Below are positions 8,698 to 15,700 of a stretch of 37,786 bases of DNA, piece after piece. The stretch is from a virus: positions 1 to 37,786 of the IMG/VR virus record IMGVR_UViG_3300031886_000015; one strand, given 5' to 3'. The notes beneath the pieces were generated by a model. It saw only the letters and a program-made list of their open reading frames with translations. It was not told where the DNA came from and made no database searches. The translations under genes and the position numbers were made by a program. Every line of letters starts with the position of its first letter. The stretch's first letter is position 1.

Positions 8698-8705
8698 TTT
8701 AAATA
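8698..8705 (+). promoter_or_regulatory. Late-promoter-like TTTAAATA
   Basis: TTTAAATA with a predicted start near 8711, giving a 20-base leader that contains AAAGGAG before the ATG at 8731. It is an imperfect match; its position between the two possible starts of the same gene makes it worth testing. Confidence 0.35.
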
Positions 8706-8730
8706 CTCCGCCGTTAAAAAGGAGAAAAGA

Positions 8731-9174
8731 ATGGTACACAAAAGTACAAAAACTTATGGTAATGATAGAGGTTTCAGTTGTGCGTTCAGACAGGCGTTAG
8801 CAGAAAGTCATTGTAATTTAATTCATGGTTATAGTTTAGGTTTCAGATTTGAATTTGAAGCATTTGAATTAGACGATAAGAATTGGGTTTACGATTTCGG
8901 AAACTGTGGCTGGATTAAACAATACCTAGAAGATAACTTCGATCATAAAATAGCTGTTGATAAAGCAGATCCTAATTTAAGCGATTTTGTAGCACTAGAA
9001 GAAAAAGGTCTTGCAAAAGTTATTCAAATGGATGGCGTTGGTTGTGAAAAATTTGCAGAACACGTTTACAATTACATATCACCAATTATCGATGAAGACA
9101 CAGGAGGTCGTGTAAGACTTTCTAGTGTTGAAGTTTTTGAACACGGTAGTAATAGTGCAAAATTGGAAAGATAA
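8731..9174 (+). CDS. queD-like: QueD/PTPS-family pterin enzyme
   Basis: A 147-aa member of the 6-pyruvoyl-tetrahydropterin/6-carboxytetrahydropterin synthase family. Aligned by eye with E. coli QueD: catalytic Cys is C28 in SHCNLIHGYSL, the DH pair is D71-H72 (NFDHK), and the late Glu lies in VEVFEHGS. Two of the three usual zinc histidines are replaced (F19 in FSCAFR, Y34 in HGY). I recall this variant from alphaproteobacterial and phage homologues, so it may be a distinct subfamily. The start at 8731 follows AAAGGAG at 8717-8723. An in-frame ATG at 8674 would add 19 residues and sits directly behind a sigma70 promoter. Possible roles: deazaguanine (queuosine or DNA-base modification) or pterin metabolism; no QueC/E/F partner is in this window. 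Confidence 0.75.
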   Translation: MVHKSTKTYGNDRGFSCAFRQALAESHCNLIHGYSLGFRFEFEAFELDDKNWVYDFGNCGWIKQYLEDNFDHKIAVDKADPNLSDFVALEEKGLAKVIQMDGVGCEKFAEHVYNYISPIIDEDTGGRVRLSSVEVFEHGSNSAKLER

Positions 9175-9701
9175 TGCGTGAAAAATTTTGGGAAGAACTA
9201 AACGAAGCTCGTAGCAAAAACGAAGTCAAACTTTGGAAAGAAATATTTCCTGAAGCAGACACTATTAACTTTGACACATTATTAGCTCATAACCAATGGC
9301 AATCTAGAATTACTAATCAGGATATTGTAATGGATCAATATTCAAGCAATCTTCCAAATGTTCAAAGTAATAGTAATGTTAAACCATTTTATACAGAATT
9401 CGTAACAAACTATAAGATAATTGATACAGAATCAAATATTAATTGTAGTTTCTTTTGGAGCTTTTCGGATCGTCACCATTCAATTTTTATGCATCGAGAT
9501 CCTGAAACTGTTTTATTAATACAAGGGTGTGGGCAAGTAGCTTATGTATTATCAACAGAAGATGGTAGTAACAATAGAATAATTCATGTAAAAACTGGTG
9601 ACGCATTATTGCTTCCAAAATTGACGCCTCATAAATCCATTCCAATGGAGCCAAGGGTTACATTAAGTATTGGAGCAATACCTTCTAAGCCAGCGTTGTA
9701 A
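9174..9701 (+). CDS. Cupin/JmjC-like oxygenase
   Basis: A 175-aa protein with a C-terminal double-stranded beta-helix signature. It has MHRDPETVLLIQGCGQ (H107-x-D109), a GDALLLP turn, TPHKS (H153) and R161 in PRVTLSIG, the H-x-D...H...R arrangement of Fe(II)-dependent cupin or JmjC-like oxygenases. The first 90 residues show no motif. Its ATG overlaps the stop codon of the pterin-enzyme gene (TAATG), so it is in the same operon. Substrate unknown. It could be a 2OG hydroxylase or a non-2OG cupin dioxygenase. Confidence 0.6.
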   Translation: MREKFWEELNEARSKNEVKLWKEIFPEADTINFDTLLAHNQWQSRITNQDIVMDQYSSNLPNVQSNSNVKPFYTEFVTNYKIIDTESNINCSFFWSFSDRHHSIFMHRDPETVLLIQGCGQVAYVLSTEDGSNNRIIHVKTGDALLLPKLTPHKSIPMEPRVTLSIGAIPSKPAL

Positions 9702-9711
9702 GGAGAGGTGA

Positions 9712-10413
9712 GTGGCAAATTATGTTGTATGCTTAAAACATGGCGACAAATATAGTGCAGAATATGTTAATATTTTGCATAATATGGTTTCACGAAATTT
9801 AACTATACCTTTTAACTTTGCTGTCTTTACCGAAAATGCCGCAGGTATAAAACCTGGTATAGAAATCCATCCATTACCGCCAATTCCAGATGTTAAAGGT
9901 TGGTGGTACAAACCAATGTTCTTTAATCCTAAATTAGGAGTAAAAGGAACTATTCTTTATATTGATCTAGATGTAATTGTTTTTAAAAACATGGATAAGT
10001 TGTTTACTTATAATCCTGGTCAATTTTGTGTTATACGTGACTTTAATAGATGTGTACAATCAAATTGGGATCGAATGAATTCAAGTATTGTACGATTTGA
10101 AACAGGACAACATAGTCAAGTTTATGAACGCTTTATGCAAGATCCAAAATATCATGCGGCTAGATATCATGGAGACCAAGATTGGTTATATGCAAATGTT
10201 AAATCGGATTTTTGTTATTGGCCTGATGAATGGATCCAAAGCTATAAATGGGAAATGCGTGGTAAACCCGAAATGTCTAGAGTAACAGGAAAACGGAATT
10301 TTGCTACTCCAGGTACACCAAATATATTGCGTGAAACGTGTATTGCTGTATTTCATGGTGATCCAAATCCAAAAGACTCTATAGATCCATGGTGTGCTAA
10401 TAATTGGTATTAA
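9712..10413 (+). CDS. GT8-like glycosyltransferase
   Basis: A 233-aa protein with a GT-A-like layout. An N-terminal strand (YVVCLKHGDKYS) leads to the metal-binding DxD motif in LYIDLDVIVF (D85, D87), the acceptor-side motif HGDQDWLYA, and a late histidine in VFHGDPNPK that can complete the metal site as in GT8 enzymes. The start codon is GTG at 9712, chosen because AGGAGAGG immediately precedes it and the protein has no upstream Met. Likely transfers a sugar from a nucleotide donor to an unknown acceptor (virion protein, host surface glycan or DNA base). Last gene before the lysis-related early promoter. Confidence 0.7.
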   Translation: MANYVVCLKHGDKYSAEYVNILHNMVSRNLTIPFNFAVFTENAAGIKPGIEIHPLPPIPDVKGWWYKPMFFNPKLGVKGTILYIDLDVIVFKNMDKLFTYNPGQFCVIRDFNRCVQSNWDRMNSSIVRFETGQHSQVYERFMQDPKYHAARYHGDQDWLYANVKSDFCYWPDEWIQSYKWEMRGKPEMSRVTGKRNFATPGTPNILRETCIAVFHGDPNPKDSIDPWCANNWY

Positions 10414-10419
10414 ATTTGA

Positions 10420-10448
10420 TTGACAACGTGACCAAAAAATGCTATAGT
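10420..10448 (+). promoter_or_regulatory. Sigma70 promoter TTGACA-N17-TATAGT
   Basis: TTGACA at 10420-10425, a 17-base spacer and TATAGT at 10443-10448. The ATG at 10457 lies eight bases after the -10 box, so the transcript would start at or within a few bases of the start codon. Confidence 0.75.
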
Positions 10449-10456
10449 AATATAGT

Positions 10457-11122
10457 ATGAAGAGGATGAAATTAAAAGATAATAAAAAATTTAGAATTTT
10501 TATTGGTATAATATTAATCATATTATTTGGCGTGGGAGCTTTTGGCTTTGGAACGTTTAAGCCAAATATATATATTATTGATAAAATAACAGAACGTGTT
10601 GAACTTGAACAATCTAAAATAGCAGTTAAACTAGGATTACACGAACCAGAATTTGTTTATACTGATCAACAAAGTTTTATTTTAGCTGTACGAAAATGCG
10701 TTAATTATATTAACTTTACAACCCCCCACAGTTTACGTATTCCATCTTTACTTATAGAAGCCCAAGCAGGGTTAGAATCAGGTTGGGGTACAAGCAGATT
10801 TGCAATTGAAGGGAATGCCTTATTTGGTGTTAGAACTTGGGATCCCAAACTTCCGCAAATAAAACCTAAAGACAATCCAAAAGCAGTATGGGGTGTTAAA
10901 GTATATAAAACAAAATGTCAATCAATCCAAGACTATGTTGACTTATTAAATAGTCATCCTGCATACAAAGATTTTAGAGAATTACGAGAAGAAATGGTTA
11001 TAGCAGGGATATATAATTATGAGAAATTAATTGATACATTAACTTTATTTTCTACAAATCCAAATTATACTACATTGTTAAAAGCAACTGTAAACAAATT
11101 AAAGGTGATAACTGCAAACTAA
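10457..11122 (+). CDS. Membrane-anchored glucosaminidase, endolysin candidate
   Basis: A 221-aa protein with a short basic N-terminus, one TM or signal-anchor segment (about 13-33, rich in Gly, Ile and Phe) and a Bax/FlgJ-type glucosaminidase domain (about 70-215). The catalytic segment reads LIEAQAGLESGWGTSRFA with E107 as the probable catalytic acid, followed by GNALFGVRTWD, the usual second motif. It would cleave peptidoglycan glycan strands in the periplasm. A glycine-rich N-terminal helix without a cleavage site suits a signal-arrest-release endolysin. The promoter is a strong sigma70 type rather than a late motif, so an entry or early cell-wall role cannot be excluded. A second in-frame ATG is at 10466. 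Confidence 0.75.
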   Translation: MKRMKLKDNKKFRIFIGIILIILFGVGAFGFGTFKPNIYIIDKITERVELEQSKIAVKLGLHEPEFVYTDQQSFILAVRKCVNYINFTTPHSLRIPSLLIEAQAGLESGWGTSRFAIEGNALFGVRTWDPKLPQIKPKDNPKAVWGVKVYKTKCQSIQDYVDLLNSHPAYKDFRELREEMVIAGIYNYEKLIDTLTLFSTNPNYTTLLKATVNKLKVITAN

Positions 11123-11125
11123 TAT

Positions 11126-11305
11126 ATGATAAAAAATATAATAATTCTTGTATTATTACTAATGGTACTATCAGAATGTGGGAGTAATGGAACACAAGCA
11201 AAACCTACATTAGGCGGAATTGGTAAAGTACTTGATTGTATGTTTAATCCAGATGACGAATGGTGCGTAGCAGAACGAGAGCGACAAAAAGAACACTTAA
11301 AATGA
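11126..11305 (+). CDS. Small lipoprotein-like secreted peptide
   Basis: A 59-aa frame, starting 3 bases after the endolysin candidate's stop and ending in a 4-base overlap (ATGA) with the next gene. It has a hydrophobic N-terminus (MIKNIIILVLLLMVLSEC) with Cys at residue 18. The site L-S-E-C resembles a lipobox but has Glu at -1, which is unusual. Two more Cys (C38, C47) and a charged C-terminus follow. No ribosome-binding site is seen; translation would be coupled. Its position directly after a cell-wall hydrolase is that of small outer-membrane lipoproteins in spanin pairs, but no Rz-type partner is seen. Confidence 0.5.
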   Translation: MIKNIIILVLLLMVLSECGSNGTQAKPTLGGIGKVLDCMFNPDDEWCVAERERQKEHLK

Positions 11306-11505
11306 AAATTAATCGATCATATGGCATAGGAAGATTCATGACAAACGTTATGAGAATTGCTGGAACTTTATCCACAGATAAGATTAAACCCGTAGAATCA
11401 GTAGCAGAAACAGGCCTTAAACAGAGCAGATTAAGGGAAAAAACTCTAATACCACCTTTTTGTGACCCTAAGGGCAAGGGCAAAAACGTCAATATTACAA
11501 CCTAA
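11302..11505 (+). CDS. Small basic protein of unknown function
   Basis: A 67-aa protein beginning MKINRSYGIGRFMTNVMRIAG, basic overall, with KQSRLREKT and a CDPKGKGK tail. The start at 11302 is chosen because it gives a 4-base ATGA overlap with the upstream small gene. An in-frame ATG at 11260 would overlap that gene by 46 bases and has no ribosome-binding site. No recognised domain. The sequence looks under coding constraint (no low complexity, regular codon use), and the packed arrangement supports expression. Confidence 0.5.
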   Translation: MKINRSYGIGRFMTNVMRIAGTLSTDKIKPVESVAETGLKQSRLREKTLIPPFCDPKGKGKNVNITT

Positions 11506-11517
11506 GACTACAAAACA

Positions 11518-11525
11518 ACTAAATA
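11518..11525 (+). promoter_or_regulatory. Late-promoter-like ACTAAATA
   Basis: ACTAAATA with a predicted start near 11531 and a leader of about 29 bases containing GGGGAGA before the ATG at 11560. It matches the CTAAATA variant of the motif. Confidence 0.4.
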
Positions 11526-11559
11526 TATTACAGACTTATTAAACTAGGGGAGACTACCT

Positions 11560-11838
11560 ATGTTCAAATGGCTTAGAGACATCTTTACAGGAAACATTCA
11601 TAAAGAGCCAGAATGTTGCGATACCAAATTATCAGACCACGTTTCACACTGGTCTAATAAAACCTTCGCGGCTCCTACGGTGAAGACTGTAAAGAAGAAA
11701 GTGAAATCTCATACTAAAGCTCAACTTACTAAAATGACCAAGATACAATTGGAAGAGTTAGGAAGAGAGCATGGTATTGAGCTAGACCGTAGACTTGTTA
11801 AATCTAAGTTAATAAGTCAATTGCACAAAGCATTGTAA
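11560..11838 (+). CDS. Small protein with SAP/Rho-N-like C-terminal domain
   Basis: A 92-aa protein. The N-terminal half is unremarkable apart from ECCD. Residues 53-92 (KAQLTKMTKIQLEELGREHG then ELDRRLVKSKLISQLHK) form the helix-turn-helix pattern of SAP, HeH or Rho-N-like domains, which bind nucleic acid. A lysine-rich linker (VKKKVKSHTK) precedes it. Good ribosome-binding site GGGGAGA. Likely a small nucleic-acid-binding protein; target unknown. Confidence 0.5.
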   Translation: MFKWLRDIFTGNIHKEPECCDTKLSDHVSHWSNKTFAAPTVKTVKKKVKSHTKAQLTKMTKIQLEELGREHGIELDRRLVKSKLISQLHKAL

Positions 11839-11848
11839 GGAGTAAATT

Positions 11849-12013
11849 ATGTTTGAATGGATCAAAGGAAGAATAGAAGAACGCACATCATGGAACGGAA
11901 TTATAATCGGTGGTGCGGCGTTAATTGTTATCCTAGGCATTATGCCGCTAACCAAAGTATTAATCTGGGGAGCACTTGCTTGGGGCGTTTACAATATTTG
12001 GAAATCCGAATAA
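11849..12013 (+). CDS. 54-aa two-helix membrane protein
   Basis: A short frame starting at 11849 with TAAGGAG at 11836-11842, an excellent ribosome-binding site. The product begins MFEWIKGRIEERTSW and then has two closely spaced hydrophobic helices (about 17-31 and 34-50) joined by MPLTK, ending WKSE. A short hairpin membrane protein of this kind could be a pinholin, antiholin or superinfection-exclusion factor. No family assigned. It lies 10 bases after the SAP-like gene and just before a convergent gene. Confidence 0.6.
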   Translation: MFEWIKGRIEERTSWNGIIIGGAALIVILGIMPLTKVLIWGALAWGVYNIWKSE

Positions 12014-12033
12014 ACTTAAATTATCGATAGTTT

Positions 12034-12063
12034 GGTCGACATTATAATTTTGTAATGTCGATC
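12034..12063. terminator. Hairpin between convergent genes
   Basis: A perfect 9-bp inverted repeat TCGACATTA / TAATGTCGA (12036-12044 and 12053-12061) with an 8-base loop, extendable to 11 bp with one G-U pair. It lies 20 bases after the plus-strand gene ending at 12013 and overlaps the last codons of the convergent minus-strand gene. There is no strong T-tract on either side, so termination activity is uncertain. Confidence 0.45.
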
Positions 12064-12329
12064 ATACTGTCAACCCGCAAATTTAATCTTTTTCGTTGTT
12101 CAACCCCTCGTTTTTGAGCGAATCTTTTAGGATCACACTTGGGGCATACGTGCGAATAATCGTCGCACAGTCTTTTAGGGTCTATACGACCTTTATCCCG
12201 TACAAATTCTTCACTACAATTATCACATTTAAAATAAACTAACGTCTTATTACGTTTATAAGGGTGGTGCTCGCCTTTTACGCCCTTACGCATAAAGTAC
12301 TGTACAGTCTGTTCTGTCCTTATAAACAT
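12042..12329 (-). CDS. Small zinc-ribbon protein
   Basis: A 95-aa basic protein with two CxxC knuckles, C35-C38 (FKCDNC) and C62-C65 (VCPKC), plus C55 between them. It is a four-Cys zinc-ribbon arrangement flanked by Lys/Arg-rich stretches (HHPYKRNK, QKRGVEQRKR). Probably nucleic-acid binding. No HNH catalytic residues are seen, so it is not called a nuclease. A perfect late motif TATAAATA ends five bases before its ATG on the minus strand and there is no upstream ribosome-binding site. It is the only minus-strand gene between 6751 and the window end. Confidence 0.6.
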   Translation of the reverse strand: MFIRTEQTVQYFMRKGVKGEHHPYKRNKTLVYFKCDNCSEEFVRDKGRIDPKRLCDDYSHVCPKCDPKRFAQKRGVEQRKRLNLRVDSMIDITKL

Positions 12330-12334
12330 ATAGC

Positions 12335-12342
12335 TATTTATA
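12335..12342 (-). promoter_or_regulatory. Perfect T4 late promoter TATAAATA, leaderless spacing
   Basis: On the minus strand TATAAATA, then GCTAT, then the ATG at 12329. It is an exact match to the T4 late consensus. The predicted first transcribed base is the A of the start codon. Confidence 0.65.
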
Positions 12343-12368
12343 AATTACATTAGGATTTTAGACATATT

Positions 12369-12376
12369 GATAAATA
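12369..12376 (+). promoter_or_regulatory. Late promoter GATAAATA before the IscA-like gene
   Basis: GATAAATA followed by a predicted 15-base leader that contains AAAGGA before the ATG at 12397. It is the first promoter of the long plus-strand late block. Confidence 0.65.
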
Positions 12377-12396
12377 CAATTAACAAAGGAACTAAT

Positions 12397-12720
12397 ATGG
12401 CAATAGTAACATTGACAGAATCAGCAATAGACCAGATGAATTATATGCTGGCCGCTAAGAATAAACCAGTTGTACGCCTATCTATGAAGGGTGGCGGATG
12501 TGCAGGAATGCAATATGACTGGACTATGTCAGATGCTGTAGAAGATAAAGACGAAGTAATTAACTTGAAAAAAGGTAAATTTGCAATTGACTCATTAAGT
12601 CAAATGTACTTAATGGGTTCAACAATTAATTATAAAGAAGAATTATTTGGATCATTTTTTGATATCACTAATCCAGCAACAAAAAATAGTTGCGGATGTG
12701 GTGAATCCGTAGGATTTTAA
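12397..12720 (+). CDS. iscA-like: A-type Fe-S cluster carrier (IscA/SufA/ErpA-like)
   Basis: A 107-aa protein, full length for the HesB/IscA family. It has all three cluster-ligand cysteines: C35 in MKGGGCAGMQYD, and C99 and C101 in SCGCGES. The family pattern for the middle part (DSLSQMYLMGSTINYKEE) and end (FxxxNPATKNSCGCG) is intact. It would receive and deliver Fe-S clusters or iron. The ATG at 12397 is chosen over an upstream TTG (12367) because AAAGGA precedes it and the late promoter lies in between. Only 3 bases separate it from the 2701-aa structural gene, so a metal carrier is co-expressed with the tail-fibre block. Confidence 0.85.
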   Translation: MAIVTLTESAIDQMNYMLAAKNKPVVRLSMKGGGCAGMQYDWTMSDAVEDKDEVINLKKGKFAIDSLSQMYLMGSTINYKEELFGSFFDITNPATKNSCGCGESVGF

Positions 12721-12723
12721 ACG

Positions 12724-15700
12724 ATGGCTAAACAAAGTGTTAACATTGGTGTAGAAGGTAACGACGGTACTGGTGATAGTATAAGAGAGTCGTTTCGTAA
12801 AGCAAATGAAAACTTTACAGAACTTTATGCTGTCTTTGGACAAGGCGGACAAATATCTTTTAGATCATTAAGTGACGTTCCTGATCAACTAGGATCATAC
12901 AAAGTTCCACAATCAAACGCCGCTGGCGACGAAATACTAATGAAAAGTATTGTTGGCGGACAAGGGATTACAGTTGATTCATTAGATTCAGAAGAAATTA
13001 AAATTAGTAATACTGGTACAATTATTAGTACAGATATTACTCCAAGTTTAGGTGGCCCATTAAATGCGGCTAACCAAGCTATTGCTAACCCAAATATTTC
13101 TTCAGCGGCCGTAACTGCTTTAAATGTAGCACACGGTACATCATTTACCTTAGACGATTTAGTTATTACACGAGGATATAGTGATAGTAGATATCTACGA
13201 TCAGCAGGTGGGCCAGGAAGCTCAGGACAAATTAGAGCAAGAACAGAACCTGGAAGTGCTAATTCATATACATTTACTATTGAATCATTTTCCGCTGGTA
13301 ATGTTGTTGCTACTGCACACGGATTTGAAGTAAGTTCAAATGGTATTGCATACAAATATAATTCAACAGGAAATGACGCTACAGGATTAGCTTCAGGAAC
13401 AACATACTACTTAAGATTTGTTACAGTAGACCAAGTAAGTCTTCACCCATCAGAAGCTGAAGCACAAAATAATGATGATAGCACAAGAGTAAAAATTGTT
13501 GCATCAGGTGGAACCGGCACACAAACAATGTTTGATGCCGCATACGATAGTGTACTAGCTGGTAACTGGATTTCTTCAGAAGCACTTCCAAGAAAATCTG
13601 TTGTAAGACGCGACGGAGATTCGATGACTGGAGCATTATACTTACATGATCATCCAGGTGCTCATGCAGGTGCTACTCCACAATCGCCATATGCATATAA
13701 CCTTATAACAATTAATAAAGAATATGTAGCTGACGAAGTAATGGGTTGGTTTGATGCAACTTATCCAGGCGCTCATGACGCCGTTCATGATGTATCAGCC
13801 GCAAACTTTACACCAGCAACAGGAGTACTAGAATTAACTATTGGGGCACACCAATATCAAATTGGTAATAAAATTTATATTGCTACAGATAGCTTAACAT
13901 TTACTTGTGCTTTAGATAGTAATGCTACACAACATACCTATCCAAGAGCAGGTGGATCTGATCCAGCCTACAATGCACAAGTTACAATTCAAGCAGTAAG
14001 TTTAACAACAATTACTGTAAATGTTGGTACATCAAGTGACACATCAGTACATACATTTGTAAGTGCTACTGCTGGAGCGATAACAAATAGTCAAGGCGAC
14101 CGTCATACAAAATGTGAAAGAGATACAAAATTTAATATTGATGCAATTGCACACGATATAAAATTTGGTGGCAATTCAGAATCAATTAGAGTAGCTAAAC
14201 TTTATTGGGATGGTGCTAGTTCACAACTAGGCGAAGGTGAAACAGTTTATGCTGTAGCAATTAATAATAAATTACGAGATATTTTTAAAGACTTTATTTT
14301 AACGAATACTGCATATTCAAGTGTTCAAACAATTACTTCACAAAAAACAATTGCAAATGATGGTGAAACAGGATCAGGCGACAGGGTAACAGAACTAGTT
14401 GCTATTATAAATGGTATTGTACAAACAGGACCATCTGCGGCACCAACACTTATACCTGCTTCTAATCCAGATGTATTACAATCAGCATCAAAATATTATG
14501 TTGATAATTCCGCACACGCATCACAACAGAATTTATATGTTAGTTCAGATGGTGACGATACTATGCGAGGTGTACCAGTTGGCAGTGAAGGTCGGGCACA
14601 AAACTATGCATACAAATCTTTACACGCGGCGGCACTTAAAGCTGAAGAAATAATTGATACAGCACCAATTGGAATTGGGCCTTATATACAAGACATTACT
14701 TATAATGCTGGAAATAATATATCAACAGTAGCAACATCTGGTGTAAAAACTAGTAGTGGTTACGAAGAAATAAAAATATTAACAGATGCAAATAGAAACT
14801 TTATTATTGCAGAAACTGTTGCTTATATTAACGACACATATCCAGAACACGTATACTTAAGAGACTTATGTGAAAGAGATATGGGTTATACCCTAGACGG
14901 AATTGTTTTAGATTTACTAGATGGTATAACAGCTAACTATCATGCTATTAACACTGGTTACAGATTTTATAGTAGTGTAAGTGGACAAAGAGCAAGACAG
15001 ACACAATCTGTACAAACTCTTGCGGCAAACCAGTTTGCTAAAAATTTACATAACAAAGTTATTACAAACACAGCTGAAACAACTTTATATCAAAGCACGT
15101 ACACACAGGTTATTGATGTAGGTCAAGTTGTTAACTCTGCAGGACAAGTATCAGTAGGTGCAAAATGGGATATCATTATAGCACTTATTACAGGTCCTGA
15201 TTATAAAGACGCACCACAACTTGTTGAAGGTAGTACTTGGGAAATTACTATTACAAACGGTGGACAAGGATATACTGATCAAGCTAACCCACTAAACAAC
15301 GATCTTATTCCAGGTAAAATTATAAGAGGTAAAACCTCCGGAACAATTGGGCGAATTGTAAAATATACAGACGGTGCAGAAGTTGATACAATTGAATTAG
15401 AATTATTAGAACCAAAAGGTTTTGAAATAGCTGAAGCATTAGAATTTGGTTATAAAGTTAGCGATCCAGAAATTACAATTCATATAGAAAGTGGAACATA
15501 CTGGGAACATTTTCCAATTAAAGTTAGCAACAATGTTTCAATTAAAGGTGATGAATTTAGACGTTGTATTATTAAACCTAAACCAGGCGTATCTGAAAGT
15601 GCGTGGAAACAATTACACTTTTATAGAGACCCTGTATTTGATGATATTGCAGTACAAACTGAATTAAATCCTAATGCAACTGAGTTAATAAGATTAAACA

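Noticed and set aside
8665-8730. Possible preQ1-type riboswitch before the QueD-family gene
   Set aside because: No preQ1 aptamer consensus or stable pseudoknot-like arrangement seen in the short leader.
12044-12072. Minus-strand TTGACA with TATAAT-like bases near the convergent hairpin
   Set aside because: Spacing to the -10-like hexamer is about 21 bases, and no minus-strand gene start follows.
12042-12329. Homing (HNH) endonuclease reading of the zinc-ribbon protein
   Set aside because: Two CxxC knuckles are present but no HH...N...H catalytic pattern could be placed.
12885-13355. Open frame of 156 codons on the minus strand inside the giant structural gene
   Set aside because: Codon-mirrored shadow of the plus-strand gene: Pro/Ser/Val-rich composition, no ribosome-binding site, no promoter motif. 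The same applies to the long opposite-strand frames at 5780-6199, 19449-19787, 19980-20369, 23785-24156 and 28021-28401.
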